A stretch of 64,000 nucleotides of DNA. It comes from Tessaracoccus defluvii (lineage in GTDB: Bacteria > Actinomycetota > Actinomycetes > Propionibacteriales > Propionibacteriaceae). The notes beneath the pieces are model-generated. The model searched no databases. It was not told the DNA's origin and worked only from the letters and a program-made list of their open reading frames with translations. Positions 18,433 through 27,037 of the stretch are shown in pieces. The stretch covers positions 1,736,001-1,800,000 of the forward strand of contig NZ_CP060789.1 in NCBI RefSeq assembly GCF_014489575.1, read 5' to 3'. A program made the translations under genes and the position numbers. Within the stretch, counting starts at the first letter, position 1, and every line of letters starts with the position of its first letter.

Positions 18433-19305
18433 TCACCGGTTGGCGGCGTCCACGGCCCGGTTCGACGCCTCCACCGCGTCCAGCCCGTCGTTGCCCGCCT
18501 TCCACAGCTCGCCCATGCCGCCGGGCATCGACAGCCCCGGCACGCCGGTGACGCCGGACACCCCGGCGAGCACACCGTTGGCGGCCAGCTTGATGGGCGT
18601 GCGGGCCGCTGCGGTGATCGCCAACGCCATCGCCTTGCCCGCCAGCGGTGCGGCCTTCTTCGCCGCCTTGACGACGTCAAGCAGCAGCTTGAGCTGCTCG
18701 AGGATCCGCTTGATCTGCTGCAGGACCCGGGCGATCTTCTCGAGCGCCTGGGCGATCCGGGTGAGCACCTGCGCGACGCGGGTGAGGCCCTGCATGATCT
18801 TGGCGAGCGCGTGGGCGCCCTTGGCGAGGTTGGCCGCGACCCAGGCGGCCGCGGAGGCGCCGAAGGTGAACGCGGCCAGCGCCGCGGCGATAGCCAGCGA
18901 CGTGAGCAGGAACTCGATCAGCGAACGGATGATGTCGAGGATCATGTTGGCGGCCTCGACGCTGGTCTCCGCGGCGGCGTTCAGGATCTCCTGGGTCTGG
19001 GCGACCGCCGGCGCGAGACTGTGCAGCGAATCGCTCAGCGTCTGCGCAGCGCCGCCGAACGCCGTCCTCGCCTCACCCTCCCACCCGACGATGCCCGAGT
19101 TCAGCGACTCGACCTCGCCGGAGATGCGCTCGATCTCTCGGCTGACGGCGAGGTAGGTGGGGCCGTAGCCCGCCACCTTGTTCGGATCGCCCGTGACGAA
19201 CCGCAGCGCCTCGGAGACCTGTCCGTAGGGGTAGGACAGGACCTGCTGCACGGGCCCGGGGCAGTCGTTGTACCAGGTGTCGAGCGCGTTGTTGTACTGG
19301 TTCAT
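18433..19305 (-). CDS. Large WXG-superfamily protein with hydrophobic region
   Basis: 290 aa. The N-terminal ~110 residues form a helical hairpin with a WEG turn (GIVGWEGEARTAFGG) like WXG100 proteins. Hydrophobic segments follow around residues 125-165, then amphipathic helices and a Gly/Pro-rich tail. No toxin fold is recognised. It directly follows the 107-aa helical protein (stop and start share one base), so the two are probably partners exported by an ESX/type VII system not in this window. A membrane-associated or pore-like role is possible; this is inference. Confidence 0.7.
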   Translation of the reverse strand: MNQYNNALDTWYNDCPGPVQQVLSYPYGQVSEALRFVTGDPNKVAGYGPTYLAVSREIERISGEVESLNSGIVGWEGEARTAFGGAAQTLSDSLHSLAPAVAQTQEILNAAAETSVEAANMILDIIRSLIEFLLTSLAIAAALAAFTFGASAAAWVAANLAKGAHALAKIMQGLTRVAQVLTRIAQALEKIARVLQQIKRILEQLKLLLDVVKAAKKAAPLAGKAMALAITAAARTPIKLAANGVLAGVSGVTGVPGLSMPGGMGELWKAGNDGLDAVEASNRAVDAANR

Positions 19306-19628
19306 CAGCGGAGCTCCTCGAAGAACTGGTCGATGGCTTCGGCGGCGGCGGTCTCGAAGTCCTCGTAGCTGTCGGCAGTCGCGGCGAGCCCCTCGGCGGC
19401 CGTGTTGAGCGCCTCGGTGAGCTCGCGCAGGGACTCGCGGCATTCGGTGGTGTGCTCGGTGAACGCCTCGAAGACGCGGGTCTGCAGCCACGGGATCCTG
19501 CCGAAGTCGCTCTGCCCCAGAGCGACGCCGTCGAGCGTCGCGCGCTGAGCCTGGGCGCTGCGTTCGAGCCCCTCGAAACCGGAGCTCGCCGCGCGTAGTT
19601 CCGGATAGTTCACCTTGAAGTCAGTCAT
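19305..19628 (-). CDS. WXG100-like (ESAT-6 superfamily) small helical protein
   Basis: 107 aa, all-helical and acidic. The centre has IPWLQTRVFEAF where WXG100 proteins carry the WXG turn, so the motif is degenerate. The C-terminal YEDFETAAAEAIDQF resembles the YxxxD/E secretion motif. GGAGGG lies upstream of ATG 19628. It is coupled to the larger WXG-type protein and is probably its dimer partner or chaperone. Confidence 0.65.
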   Translation of the reverse strand: MTDFKVNYPELRAASSGFEGLERSAQAQRATLDGVALGQSDFGRIPWLQTRVFEAFTEHTTECRESLRELTEALNTAAEGLAATADSYEDFETAAAEAIDQFFEELR

Positions 19629-19704
19629 GCGATCCCTCCGCCGCGGAGCCTACCCTCGGATCAGGTCAGGCCCCTGGCCTGGGAAGGTGCTTGAATTGCT
19701 GCCC

Positions 19705-20319
19705 ATGAGCGAGTTTGAGCAGGCCATCGAGGACCCGACGCTGCGCGCCCTGGTGGCGCTGGCCGAGCGTGATTTCCGTGGCGACGCCGCGGGCGCGACG
19801 GCGAGCGTCAGCGGCGCGATGAGCGTCACCGGTGTCGTGGCCGAGCCCGCGCTGCGGCCGGCGGACGCGGGGTTCGCGCTCGTCGAGGCGATCAACGCGG
19901 CCCTCGACGCCGCCGAGGCCGCCACCCTGCGCGCCGCGGAGGCCGACCCGAACCTGGCGGCGCCGCTGAAGGCAGTCCTCGCCGGCGGCGAGCTCGACGC
20001 GGTCGCCGCGGCGGGCGGAGTCGACCTGACCCGCGAGTTCGAGGGGACCTCTGGTGAGGCCGTCGTCCGCGTCTCGGGCAGGACGCGGCGCGTCACGAGC
20101 GTCTACGTGTACACCGTCGACGACGCGTCGCTGGCCGACGTCGTCATCGCCGCGAACCGCGCGCTCGCCTCGGCTGCGCTCGGCCGTGACGGCGCCGTCG
20201 GGCTGGACGAGCAGTTCAACGCGACCCTCAGCCGCCTCGACGAGAAGATGACGGCCCTGGAGGGGCGCCTCGACGCCGTCGATGAGTCCCTCGACAGGAT
20301 CCTGCGCGACCTGGGCTGA
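19705..20319 (+). CDS. YbaB/EbfC-like (EspL-type) protein
   Basis: 204 aa. The central part (FEGTSGEAVVRVSGRTRRVTSVYV) is the YbaB/EbfC fold, and the C-terminus (LSRLDEKMTALEGRLDAVDESLDRIL) is a coiled coil. Divergent from the WXG pair; YbaB-like EspL proteins are known in mycobacterial ESX loci, so a role as a type VII chaperone or nucleoid-like factor is inferred. ATG 19705 begins MSEFEQ; upstream in-frame sequence has no ribosome-binding site. Confidence 0.65.
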   Translation: MSEFEQAIEDPTLRALVALAERDFRGDAAGATASVSGAMSVTGVVAEPALRPADAGFALVEAINAALDAAEAATLRAAEADPNLAAPLKAVLAGGELDAVAAAGGVDLTREFEGTSGEAVVRVSGRTRRVTSVYVYTVDDASLADVVIAANRALASAALGRDGAVGLDEQFNATLSRLDEKMTALEGRLDAVDESLDRILRDLG

Positions 20320-20321
20320 CC

Positions 20322-20822
20322 TCAGCGCGGAGGGAGCGCGGCGACGAGCCGCCGCGCGGCCCTGGCGCTGAACATGCCGCACATCACGCGCAGCATGGAG
20401 CCGTCGGTGAACGCCACCGTGACCCGGCCAGACTGGAAAATCCGGGGCTCGAGGACCGCTCCGGCGACCTGGTGTCGGCCGATCACGGCGATCAGGTTCC
20501 CGTGGGTCTCCAACTGCGCGAACAGCACCCGCCGGTCGGTGACCACCAGGGTGTTCGCGTCACGCAGCGCGTCGCGCGCGACGGTGGCGAGGCTCCCGGG
20601 GAAACCGACGAGCGTCAGCCCGCTCACGGCCCTGACCGCCGCCCCCTCGAGCGTCGAGGAGCTGAGGCCGTTGACCAGATCGAAGGACAGGTAGCCCGGC
20701 TGGCCCAGCTCCTCGTGGCCGCTGAAGTAGCTCGCCGTGGCCGCGGCGAGCACCCGTTCCCCGGATGCGAGCATGCCCGCGAGCTGTGCCGTGTAGATGG
20801 TCTCCGGATCGAAGGCGCCCAT
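20322..20822 (-). CDS. PH/GRAM-like domain hypothetical protein
   Basis: 166 aa, not assigned to a named family. The middle segment (LVVTDRRVLFAQL) followed by short beta strands and a C-terminal helix resembles bacterial PH/GRAM-like domains. No signal or transmembrane helix. The start shares one base with the malQ stop, so it is cotranscribed with malQ. Function unknown. Confidence 0.65.
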   Translation of the reverse strand: MGAFDPETIYTAQLAGMLASGERVLAAATASYFSGHEELGQPGYLSFDLVNGLSSSTLEGAAVRAVSGLTLVGFPGSLATVARDALRDANTLVVTDRRVLFAQLETHGNLIAVIGRHQVAGAVLEPRIFQSGRVTVAFTDGSMLRVMCGMFSARAARRLVAALPPR

Positions 20823-22978
20823 CAGCGGTTGTCCCAGCGCGAGTCGGGCTGGACGTCGAGCCCGTTCATCACCGCCGCCACGCGATCGGGCAGCTCGGCC
20901 TCGAAGATCTGTTCGAGACTCACCCGATGGCCGGTGCCGTCCGCCAGCGGGATCCGCCAGTTGGGATACTCGTCGACGGTGCCCGGCTGGTTCTGGGTGC
21001 GTCGCTCCCCCACGGCGTCGACGAGCGCGGCCAGCAGCACCTTCGACGGTGTCCGTCGCAGGAACCGGTGCAGGCCCAACATGACCTCGACGGGCTCGTC
21101 ACGGTCCTCGGCTGCGAGCAGCCCCTCCGCGACGAGCTTGTCGATCCAGGCGACCTGCTCGGCGCGCGCGGCAGCCAGTTCGTCGTCGAGCGGTTCGGTG
21201 AGCAGCCCGAGCTCGTCGCGCAGCCGGACATGATCGCCAGCGAGGTAGCCGAGCGTCGGGGGCAGGTCGTGCGTCGTCACCGACGCCATGCAGTACTCGC
21301 GCCACCAGCGGGCGTCGAGCGGTTCGCCCTGCATGCCGGACTCGAACCAGAGGACGGAGGTGCCAAGCAGACCGCGGCGGGCGAGGTAGTCGCGCACCCA
21401 CGGCTCCACGGTGCCGAGGTCCTCGCCGATGACCAGGGCCTGGGCGCGGTGCGCCTCCAGTGCGAGGATGCCGATGAGCGCCTCGTGGTGGTTGCGGACG
21501 TACGTGCCGCTCGTGGGGCCCTGGCCCTCCGGCACCCACCACAGCCGGAACAGGCCGATGATGTGGTCGACCCGCACGCCGCCGACCCGCCGCATGGCCG
21601 CGGCGACCATCGCCCGGAACGGCGCATAGCCCAGCTCGGCGAGCTTGTCGGGGCGCCACGGGGGCTGGCCCCAGTCCTGGCCAGACTGGTTGTACTGGTC
21701 CGGCGGGGCGCCGACGCTCATGCCGGCGGCATAGACGTCCGGCATCATCCAGGTCTCGGCTCCGGACCGCTGCACGCCGACGGCGAGGTCGGTGACGATC
21801 CCGACCGACATGCCGACCTCCGCAGAGGACGACTGGGCGGCCGACAGCTGCTCCTGCGCGATCCACTGCAGCCACTCGAAGAACTCGACGTCGTCGGCGT
21901 GGGCCGCAAGGTAGTCGGCCACCTCAGGCGAGCCGGGGCTGCGCAGGTTCTCGGGCCAGTCACGCCAGACGCCACCGTGTTCTGTGGCCAGGACGCTCCA
22001 GAGGGCGAAGTTCCGGAGGCCGGCACCCTCCCGCCGCCGGAAATCCTCGAAGGCGAGGGAACGGACAGGACGGAGCCCCGCCACGTGGATGATCCGCAGC
22101 GCCGCGAGCTTCGGGCCGAGCACGAGGTTACGCTCGATGCTGTCGCTCGCGGCCGCCAGTGCGCGCGCCTCGCTGCGGAGCGCCTCGACGCGATCCCGGT
22201 CGGTGCAGCTCAGCGTGGCGAACTCCGGGACGGCCTCGGGACGGATGTAGATCGGGTTGATGAACCGCCTGCTGGCGGGCAGATACGGGGAGGGCTCGAC
22301 CGGCGCGGCGGGTTCGGGAGCGTGCAACGGGTTGATCAGCACGTAGTCCGCGAACTGCCGGGTGCCCGACCAGACGATGAGGTCGGCAAGGTCGCCGAGG
22401 TCACCGATGCCCCACGATCCCTCGGAGGTGACGGAGTAGAGCTGGGTGCCGTAGCCCCAGATCCGCTGGTCGCGCATGGCAGGCGGGAAGCCGACGAAGG
22501 TCGGGGTCACGATCAGGGGCGCGACACGTACCCCGTCGACCGTCTCCGCGACGATGGAGTGGTAGCCCGTGGGGAGTTGGTCGCCCAGCCAGAAGGTGGC
22601 CTCGCCCATCTCGCGGCCGTCGACCCAGCGGTCCGACTCGAAGTTGTCCGTCTGCCAGGTGGGCCGCGTCTCCCCCGACTCGAGCCGCAGGCTGACGGTG
22701 ACGGGGCTGCCCGCAGGGACGTGCACGTCGATGTGGGTGCCGCTGCCCTCCTCCACGACGGTGCAGGGCGGCAGGCACCGCAGCCAGCGGTCGGCCTCGA
22801 TCCGGGCGAGGGCGGCCTCCGCGGCCTCCGTCGTGGAGGCGTCGAGGTCGAAGGCGCGCAGCACGGCGACGATGGTCTCGGCCGGGATGCTGACGTGGCG
22901 TCCCTTCCAGTCCCAGAACTCACGGGCGATGCCGAAGTGGTCAGCGAGGCGGCCGAGGGCCGCGGAGATCTCAGTCAT
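20822..22978 (-). CDS. malQ: 4-alpha-glucanotransferase (amylomaltase)
   Basis: 718 aa, GH77. N-terminal extension of about 150 residues, typical of actinobacterial MalQ, then the catalytic barrel. GYGTQLYSV and WGIGDLGDL mark the barrel start; RVDHIIGLFRLW carries the nucleophile Asp, and IGEDLGTV the acid/base Glu, with TTHDLPP near the end. It disproportionates maltodextrins. Followed by the PH-like gene. Confidence 0.94.
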   Translation of the reverse strand: MTEISAALGRLADHFGIAREFWDWKGRHVSIPAETIVAVLRAFDLDASTTEAAEAALARIEADRWLRCLPPCTVVEEGSGTHIDVHVPAGSPVTVSLRLESGETRPTWQTDNFESDRWVDGREMGEATFWLGDQLPTGYHSIVAETVDGVRVAPLIVTPTFVGFPPAMRDQRIWGYGTQLYSVTSEGSWGIGDLGDLADLIVWSGTRQFADYVLINPLHAPEPAAPVEPSPYLPASRRFINPIYIRPEAVPEFATLSCTDRDRVEALRSEARALAAASDSIERNLVLGPKLAALRIIHVAGLRPVRSLAFEDFRRREGAGLRNFALWSVLATEHGGVWRDWPENLRSPGSPEVADYLAAHADDVEFFEWLQWIAQEQLSAAQSSSAEVGMSVGIVTDLAVGVQRSGAETWMMPDVYAAGMSVGAPPDQYNQSGQDWGQPPWRPDKLAELGYAPFRAMVAAAMRRVGGVRVDHIIGLFRLWWVPEGQGPTSGTYVRNHHEALIGILALEAHRAQALVIGEDLGTVEPWVRDYLARRGLLGTSVLWFESGMQGEPLDARWWREYCMASVTTHDLPPTLGYLAGDHVRLRDELGLLTEPLDDELAAARAEQVAWIDKLVAEGLLAAEDRDEPVEVMLGLHRFLRRTPSKVLLAALVDAVGERRTQNQPGTVDEYPNWRIPLADGTGHRVSLEQIFEAELPDRVAAVMNGLDVQPDSRWDNR

Positions 22979-22990
22979 GTCGTGGGGTGC

Positions 22991-23719
22991 CTATCGGACC
23001 TTGAGCACTTCGGTGCCCGAGGCCATGTCGGAGAGTGTCTGCTTCTTCGCGGAGAAGGCTGCGAAGATGCCGTTGATGAGGCCGAGCGATGCCGCCCAGA
23101 AGAAGGAGCCGAGCAGGCCGCGGATCACGGCGGGCTTCCAGCCGAGCTTCGCCTCCGGCTCGGCCCCGATGACGACGGTGCGCAACCCCACGGCGAGCTG
23201 TCCCACGGTTGCACCCATGGTGCCGAGGAAGACGACGCGGTAGGCGCCGTAGAGCGCGAACCCGATCAGCGTCCCCCAGAGTGCCCCCATCCAGTAGGAA
23301 CTGTCAGGCATGGGTACCGGGCCCGCTGCGGTCTCCGACCAGAACGCGAGCTCCTGGACCCAGCGGTTCATGGCTGCCTCGGTCATCGCCGTGACGCCCG
23401 TGAGCTGGGTGATGACCATCGAGACGAGGTTGACGATGAAGATGTCGATGACGAAGCCGAGCAGCCTCCACCAGAACCCACCCACGCGGCGGCCGGAGAC
23501 AGGCTGAGCCTGCGCGTAGCCGTAGTTCGGCACGCCGTACCCGGTGATGCCGGGCGCGCTGGGCGCGTAGGCCGGCGGGTCGGTGAACAGGGGCTCCGCG
23601 AGCGTCGGCTTGTCGCGTGTCGACTGCGACCACGCCTGCCCGTCCCAGAACCGTTCGGCTACCGTTCCCGCCGGGTCCGGATACCAGCCGGCCGGTGGAT
23701 GCAGGGGCACATTCGTCAT
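22991..23719 (-). CDS. RDD family membrane protein with DUF2510 domain
   Basis: 242 aa. The N-terminal AGWYPDPAGTVAERFWDGQ is a DUF2510 motif, followed by a Pro/Tyr-rich linker and an RDD domain with three to four transmembrane helices (from about residue 80 to 220). The family may transport small solutes or ions, but the substrate is unknown. The gap to malQ is 12 nt, so it may be read through into malQ. Divergent from the Ser/Thr kinase. Confidence 0.85.
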   Translation of the reverse strand: MTNVPLHPPAGWYPDPAGTVAERFWDGQAWSQSTRDKPTLAEPLFTDPPAYAPSAPGITGYGVPNYGYAQAQPVSGRRVGGFWWRLLGFVIDIFIVNLVSMVITQLTGVTAMTEAAMNRWVQELAFWSETAAGPVPMPDSSYWMGALWGTLIGFALYGAYRVVFLGTMGATVGQLAVGLRTVVIGAEPEAKLGWKPAVIRGLLGSFFWAASLGLINGIFAAFSAKKQTLSDMASGTEVLKVR

Positions 23720-23786
23720 GCCCCCAAGGATGCCAGATGTCCCGTGATTCCCTCGATGAGGCTTCTTGGGGGAGAATGGGCGCGCT

Positions 23787-24905
23787 ATGGAAATGATTGG
23801 TCGCTACCGCATCACCGGCCGCATCGGTTCGGGATCCTTCGCTACCGTCTACCGCGGCCAGGACGACACGCTCGACGTGCCCGTCGCCGTCAAGGTGCTG
23901 GCCGACAACTGGTCGACCAACGACGACGTCCGCGCCCGCTTCCTCGCCGAGGCCCGGCTGCTGCGTCGGCTGTCCGACGAGCGCATCGTCCGCGTCTACG
24001 ACATTGGCACCACCGAGCGGGGCCAGCCGTACTTCGTGATGGACCTCGCCAACGGCGGCTCGCTGGAGCAGCTGCGCAAGCGGATGGTCCAGCCGGGGCT
24101 GGCTCTGCGGCTGTGTGCGGAGGCGGCCCGCGCGCTCGAGGTGCTGCACCGCAACCAGCTGGTGCACCGCGACATCACCCCCGGCAACATTCTTCTGACC
24201 AACACCAGCAGTGGTGTCCGCGTCATGCTCGCCGACCTTGGCGTGGCGAAATCGCTCCTCGACGAGGTCCGCGACACCATGACGGCGGGGACCCCCGCCT
24301 ACATGGCGCTGGAGCAGGCGAACTCGACGCAGGTCGACCAACGCTCGGACATCTACTCGCTGGCCTGCGTGACGTACGCGCTCCTGACGGGGCGGCCGCC
24401 CTTCCCGGTCAAGACGCTGTCGGAGCTGCTGAGCCGGAACCACGCGATCGGCCCCGTGGCCATCGCCGCGCAGATCGGTGCGCCCGACCTGCTCGACCAG
24501 GTGCTGGCCTCGGCACTCTCACCGGATCCGAACCGCAGGCCGCAGACGGCGGCGCAGCTCGCGGAGGTCCTGGACCGGCTGGCGGACGCGCTTCCGGGCG
24601 GAGACTCGTACCAGCCGCGCGCGCTGCCCACCTCCCCGACCAGCGTCGGTTCCGGAGGCTCGATCCCCAGCGCGCCGCAGCCCGCGGGAGTACTGATCAG
24701 CGGGGGCGGACACCGCTCGGGAAGCCTCACGCCCCGCAGCGAGACCCCGATGTCGATGCTGGACAACTACATCGGGGCCGGCCGCTATCAGCCGAAGAAG
24801 GCCAAGGAGACCCACACGTTGTGGTTCTACGCGTGGGTCACCGTCTCGGCGGCGCTGCTGCTGGGGCTGACGGTCTGGTTGACCGTCTACGTGCTGACGC
24901 GCTGA
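23787..24905 (+). CDS. Membrane-anchored serine/threonine protein kinase
   Basis: 372 aa. The kinase domain has the glycine loop GRIGSGSFATVYRG, catalytic Lys36 in VAVKVL, and HRDITPGNILL (Asp base) near residue 128. The magnesium motif is DLG rather than DFG (MLADLGVAKS). A Pro/Ser-rich linker follows, then one C-terminal transmembrane helix with only a few residues outside, so it has no PASTA or other sensor domain. ATG 23787 begins MEMIGRYRI; an in-frame TTG at 23766 is less likely. Substrates unknown. Confidence 0.9.
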   Translation: MEMIGRYRITGRIGSGSFATVYRGQDDTLDVPVAVKVLADNWSTNDDVRARFLAEARLLRRLSDERIVRVYDIGTTERGQPYFVMDLANGGSLEQLRKRMVQPGLALRLCAEAARALEVLHRNQLVHRDITPGNILLTNTSSGVRVMLADLGVAKSLLDEVRDTMTAGTPAYMALEQANSTQVDQRSDIYSLACVTYALLTGRPPFPVKTLSELLSRNHAIGPVAIAAQIGAPDLLDQVLASALSPDPNRRPQTAAQLAEVLDRLADALPGGDSYQPRALPTSPTSVGSGGSIPSAPQPAGVLISGGGHRSGSLTPRSETPMSMLDNYIGAGRYQPKKAKETHTLWFYAWVTVSAALLLGLTVWLTVYVLTR

Positions 24906-25061
24906 TCAGCGGCCGAGGAACCGGGACAGTAGTCCGGGCTCCTTGGGGTGCCCGTCGCACCACTGCGCCGCGGGGACCCCGCGCTTCACGGCATCCACGT
25001 GCTGGCCGCAGCCGGCCCACGTCGTCTTCCCACAGGTCTTGCAGCTCACAGGCCTACACAT
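24906..25061 (-). CDS. Cys-rich zinc-ribbon-like miniprotein, 51 aa, under CstR-type operator
   Basis: A 51-aa protein with six cysteines in the pattern MCxxVxCxxCGKxTWAGCGxH, then GVPAAQWC and a basic tail. It is a paralogue of the 39-aa protein at 15156-15275. GAAAGGG precedes the ATG. The operator at 25098-25113 overlaps its predicted -10 (TATAGT on the minus strand), placing it in the same regulon as the CoA-disulfide reductase and the repressor. A role in persulfide or thiol handling, or metal binding, is inferred from that context alone. Confidence 0.78.
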   Translation of the reverse strand: MCRPVSCKTCGKTTWAGCGQHVDAVKRGVPAAQWCDGHPKEPGLLSRFLGR

Positions 25062-25097
25062 GTTCGATCCCTTTCGTCGGTGTTCGCTCTCCGCACT

Positions 25098-25113
25098 ATA
25101 CCCCCCGGGGTAT
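25098..25113. promoter_or_regulatory. CsoR/CstR-type operator, ATACCCCCCGGGGTAT
   Basis: Inverted repeat ATACCCC-CC-GGGGTAT, the GC-rich type used by CsoR/CstR repressors. It overlaps TATAGT, the predicted minus-strand -10 box of the 51-aa Cys-rich protein gene, 37 nt from its ATG. It resembles the sites at 25393-25410 and 27340-27363. Confidence 0.75.
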
Positions 25114-25206
25114 GTTCGCGCCATTCGCGATCCATTGACGCCGCAGGCCCCAGCCCCCCGTCAGGCGCCTCGTCCTGCGGCACGCCCTGCGGCCACCGGC
25201 CCTTCA

Positions 25207-25299
25207 GTGCACGAATCTGGCTCCCGCGAACATTGCGCTGGCTCAGGCCGCCGCTGCGTGCATATGCACATACCGGCGGCTCAACGGAGATTCGTGCAC
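25207..25299. repeat. Nested inverted repeats with central palindrome
   Basis: Outer arms GTGCACGAATCT (25207-25218) and AGATTCGTGCAC (25288-25299) are perfect. Inside, GCCGCCG (25247-25253) and CGGCGGC (25274-25280) flank, at exactly 4 nt each side, the perfect palindrome GTGCATATGCAC (25258-25269). The inner set shares one centre at 25263.5. It lies in the 359-bp gap between the miniprotein and the reductase and could be a protein-binding site, a cruciform or a structured RNA; unknown. Confidence 0.6.
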
Positions 25300-25309
25300 A
25301 TCACCCCAC

Positions 25310-25376
25310 AGCGTCCACGCTGGCCGCCTTCCGCGCGGCGGGTGTCGAGCCCGCCCAGGCGCTCCGCTCGACCTGA
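25310..25376 (+). pseudogene. Possible 3' remnant of an FtsX/MacB-type permease gene
   Basis: The frame ending at the TGA 25374-25376 reads TASTLAAFRAAGVEPAQALR, which resembles the common C-terminus of MacB/FtsX ABC permeases (AAR-x-DP-x-EALR). Nothing upstream matches the rest of such a protein. The call rests on one short segment and may be chance. Confidence 0.25.
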
Positions 25377-25392
25377 GCACCGATCGCCGCTT

Positions 25393-25410
25393 TATACCCT
25401 GGGGGGTATA
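25393..25410. promoter_or_regulatory. CsoR/CstR-type operator at the reductase promoter
   Basis: TATACCC (25393-25399) and GGGTATA (25404-25410) form a perfect 7-bp inverted repeat. It overlaps the -10 box TATGAT (25409-25414), which is 6 nt before the ATG at 25421. Bound repressor would block a leaderless transcript of the CoA-disulfide-reductase/rhodanese gene. Confidence 0.8.
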
Positions 25411-25420
25411 TGATAGCTCC

Positions 25421-27037
25421 ATGAGAACTGTGATTGTTGGAGGGGTCGCCGGCGGAATGAGCGCGGCGACACGGCTGAGGCGGCTCGACGAAGCGGCCGA
25501 GATAGTGGTGCTGGAGCGCACGTCGTACGTCTCCTTCGCCAACTGCGGGCTGCCGTACCACGTGGGTGGCGTCATCGAGGACCGCGCCTCCCTGCTGCTG
25601 CAGACGCCGGAGTCGCTCGCGGCCCGGTTCCGGCTGGACGTGCGCGTCAGCACCGAGGCAGTCTCGATCGACCCGGACCGCCACACCGTGGCCGTCCGCA
25701 ACGTCGTCACCGGGGAGACCTCCGAGATCACCTACGACCGCCTGATCCTCGCCCCCGGCGCCGCCCCAGTGCGCCCGCCGATCCCCGGGATCGACACCGC
25801 ATACGCCCTGCGCAACGTCGAGGACATGGACGCCCTGGCTGCGAAGGTCGCCACCTCCGGTTCCGCGGCCGTCATTGGCGGCGGCTTCATCGGGCTCGAG
25901 ATCGCCGAGAACCTGCGGCACCGCGGCCTGCACGTGACGGTCCTCGAGGCCGCGCCGCAGGCGATGGCCCCGCTCGACCCCGAGCTGGCCGAACTGGTGC
26001 ACCGCAGACTGCGCGACAACGGCATCGACCTGCGTCTCGGCGTGGCGGTGGCCGAGGTCTCCCCCACCGGCGTCCGTCTCGCCGACGGTGGGGAGATCCA
26101 TGCCGACCTGGTCCTGGCCGCGATCGGCGTCCGGCCGGACAGCGGGCTGGCTGAGACCGCCGGCCTCACGCTCGGCCGCGGTGGCGCGATCCTCGTCGAC
26201 GATTTCGGCCGCACGAGCGCCCCGGACGTGTACGCCGTCGGCGACGCCGTCGCCAAGCGCGACGCGCTGGACGGCTCCGAAGTGCTGGTCCCCCTGGCCA
26301 ACACGGCCAACCTGCAGGGACGGCGGGTCGCCGACCACATCGCAGGCGCCGCGCTCCCGTTCCGCCGGATCTCGGGCACCGCGATCGTGGGCGTGTTCGG
26401 CCTGCAGGCCGCCGTCACGGGCTGGAACGAGAAGCGCCTCGTCGCCGCCGGCCGCCCCCACCGCATCATCCACACGCACCCCACCAACCACGCGGGCTAC
26501 TACCCGGGCGCGTCCGGGCTCGCCATCAAGCTGCTCGTCGACCCCGAGACCGACGCCATCCTGGGAGCCCAGGCCGTCGGCGAGGAGGGCGCGGACAAGC
26601 GGATCGACGTCATCGCCACCGCCATGGCAGGCGGGATCACGGCCAGCGGGCTCGCGGATCTCGAGTTGGCGTACGCGCCCCAGTTCGGGTCGGCGAAGGA
26701 TCCGGTGACGATGCTGGGCTTCGTCGCCCAGAACCTGCGGGAGGGGCTCATGGAGTCCATCCAGTGGCACGAGCTGGAGGGGGCGCTGGCCGCCGGCGCC
26801 TCGCTGATCGACGTGCGCTCCGCAGGAGAGTTCGCGGACGGGGCGATCCCGGGCGCCATCAACATCCCCGTCGACGAGCTGCGCGACCGGCTGTCTGAGC
26901 TCCCCGACGGCGACCTCATCGTGCACTGCGCGGTCGGGGTCCGCGGGCACACTGCCTCCCGCATCCTGCACGCGGCCGGGCGGCGGTCGCTGAACCTCGA
27001 CGGTGGCTACCGCACGTGGGAGGCAGCCACCGCCTGA
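25421..27037 (+). CDS. CoA-disulfide reductase fused to rhodanese domain (persulfide reductase)
   Basis: 538 aa. FAD motif VGGVAGGMSAATRLRRL at the N-terminus, active Cys42 in SFANCGLPYH, the NAD(P)H motif VIGGGFIGLEIAENL near residue 150, and a C-terminal rhodanese domain (about residues 445-538) with the Cys loop HCAVGVRG. This fusion reduces CoA disulfide or persulfide and handles sulfane sulfur. Its promoter carries a CstR-type operator and the repressor is encoded just downstream on the other strand. ATG is 6 nt after TATGAT, so leaderless. Direct substrate (CoA-persulfide or polysulfide) is inferred from the family. Confidence 0.9.
   Translation: MRTVIVGGVAGGMSAATRLRRLDEAAEIVVLERTSYVSFANCGLPYHVGGVIEDRASLLLQTPESLAARFRLDVRVSTEAVSIDPDRHTVAVRNVVTGETSEITYDRLILAPGAAPVRPPIPGIDTAYALRNVEDMDALAAKVATSGSAAVIGGGFIGLEIAENLRHRGLHVTVLEAAPQAMAPLDPELAELVHRRLRDNGIDLRLGVAVAEVSPTGVRLADGGEIHADLVLAAIGVRPDSGLAETAGLTLGRGGAILVDDFGRTSAPDVYAVGDAVAKRDALDGSEVLVPLANTANLQGRRVADHIAGAALPFRRISGTAIVGVFGLQAAVTGWNEKRLVAAGRPHRIIHTHPTNHAGYYPGASGLAIKLLVDPETDAILGAQAVGEEGADKRIDVIATAMAGGITASGLADLELAYAPQFGSAKDPVTMLGFVAQNLREGLMESIQWHELEGALAAGASLIDVRSAGEFADGAIPGAINIPVDELRDRLSELPDGDLIVHCAVGVRGHTASRILHAAGRRSLNLDGGYRTWEAATA

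Noticed and set aside
20765..25138. Very long open frame on the plus strand opposite malQ and the RDD gene
   Set aside because: It runs antisense to clearly real genes, has Arg/Pro/Gly-rich shadow composition typical of high GC, and matches no family.
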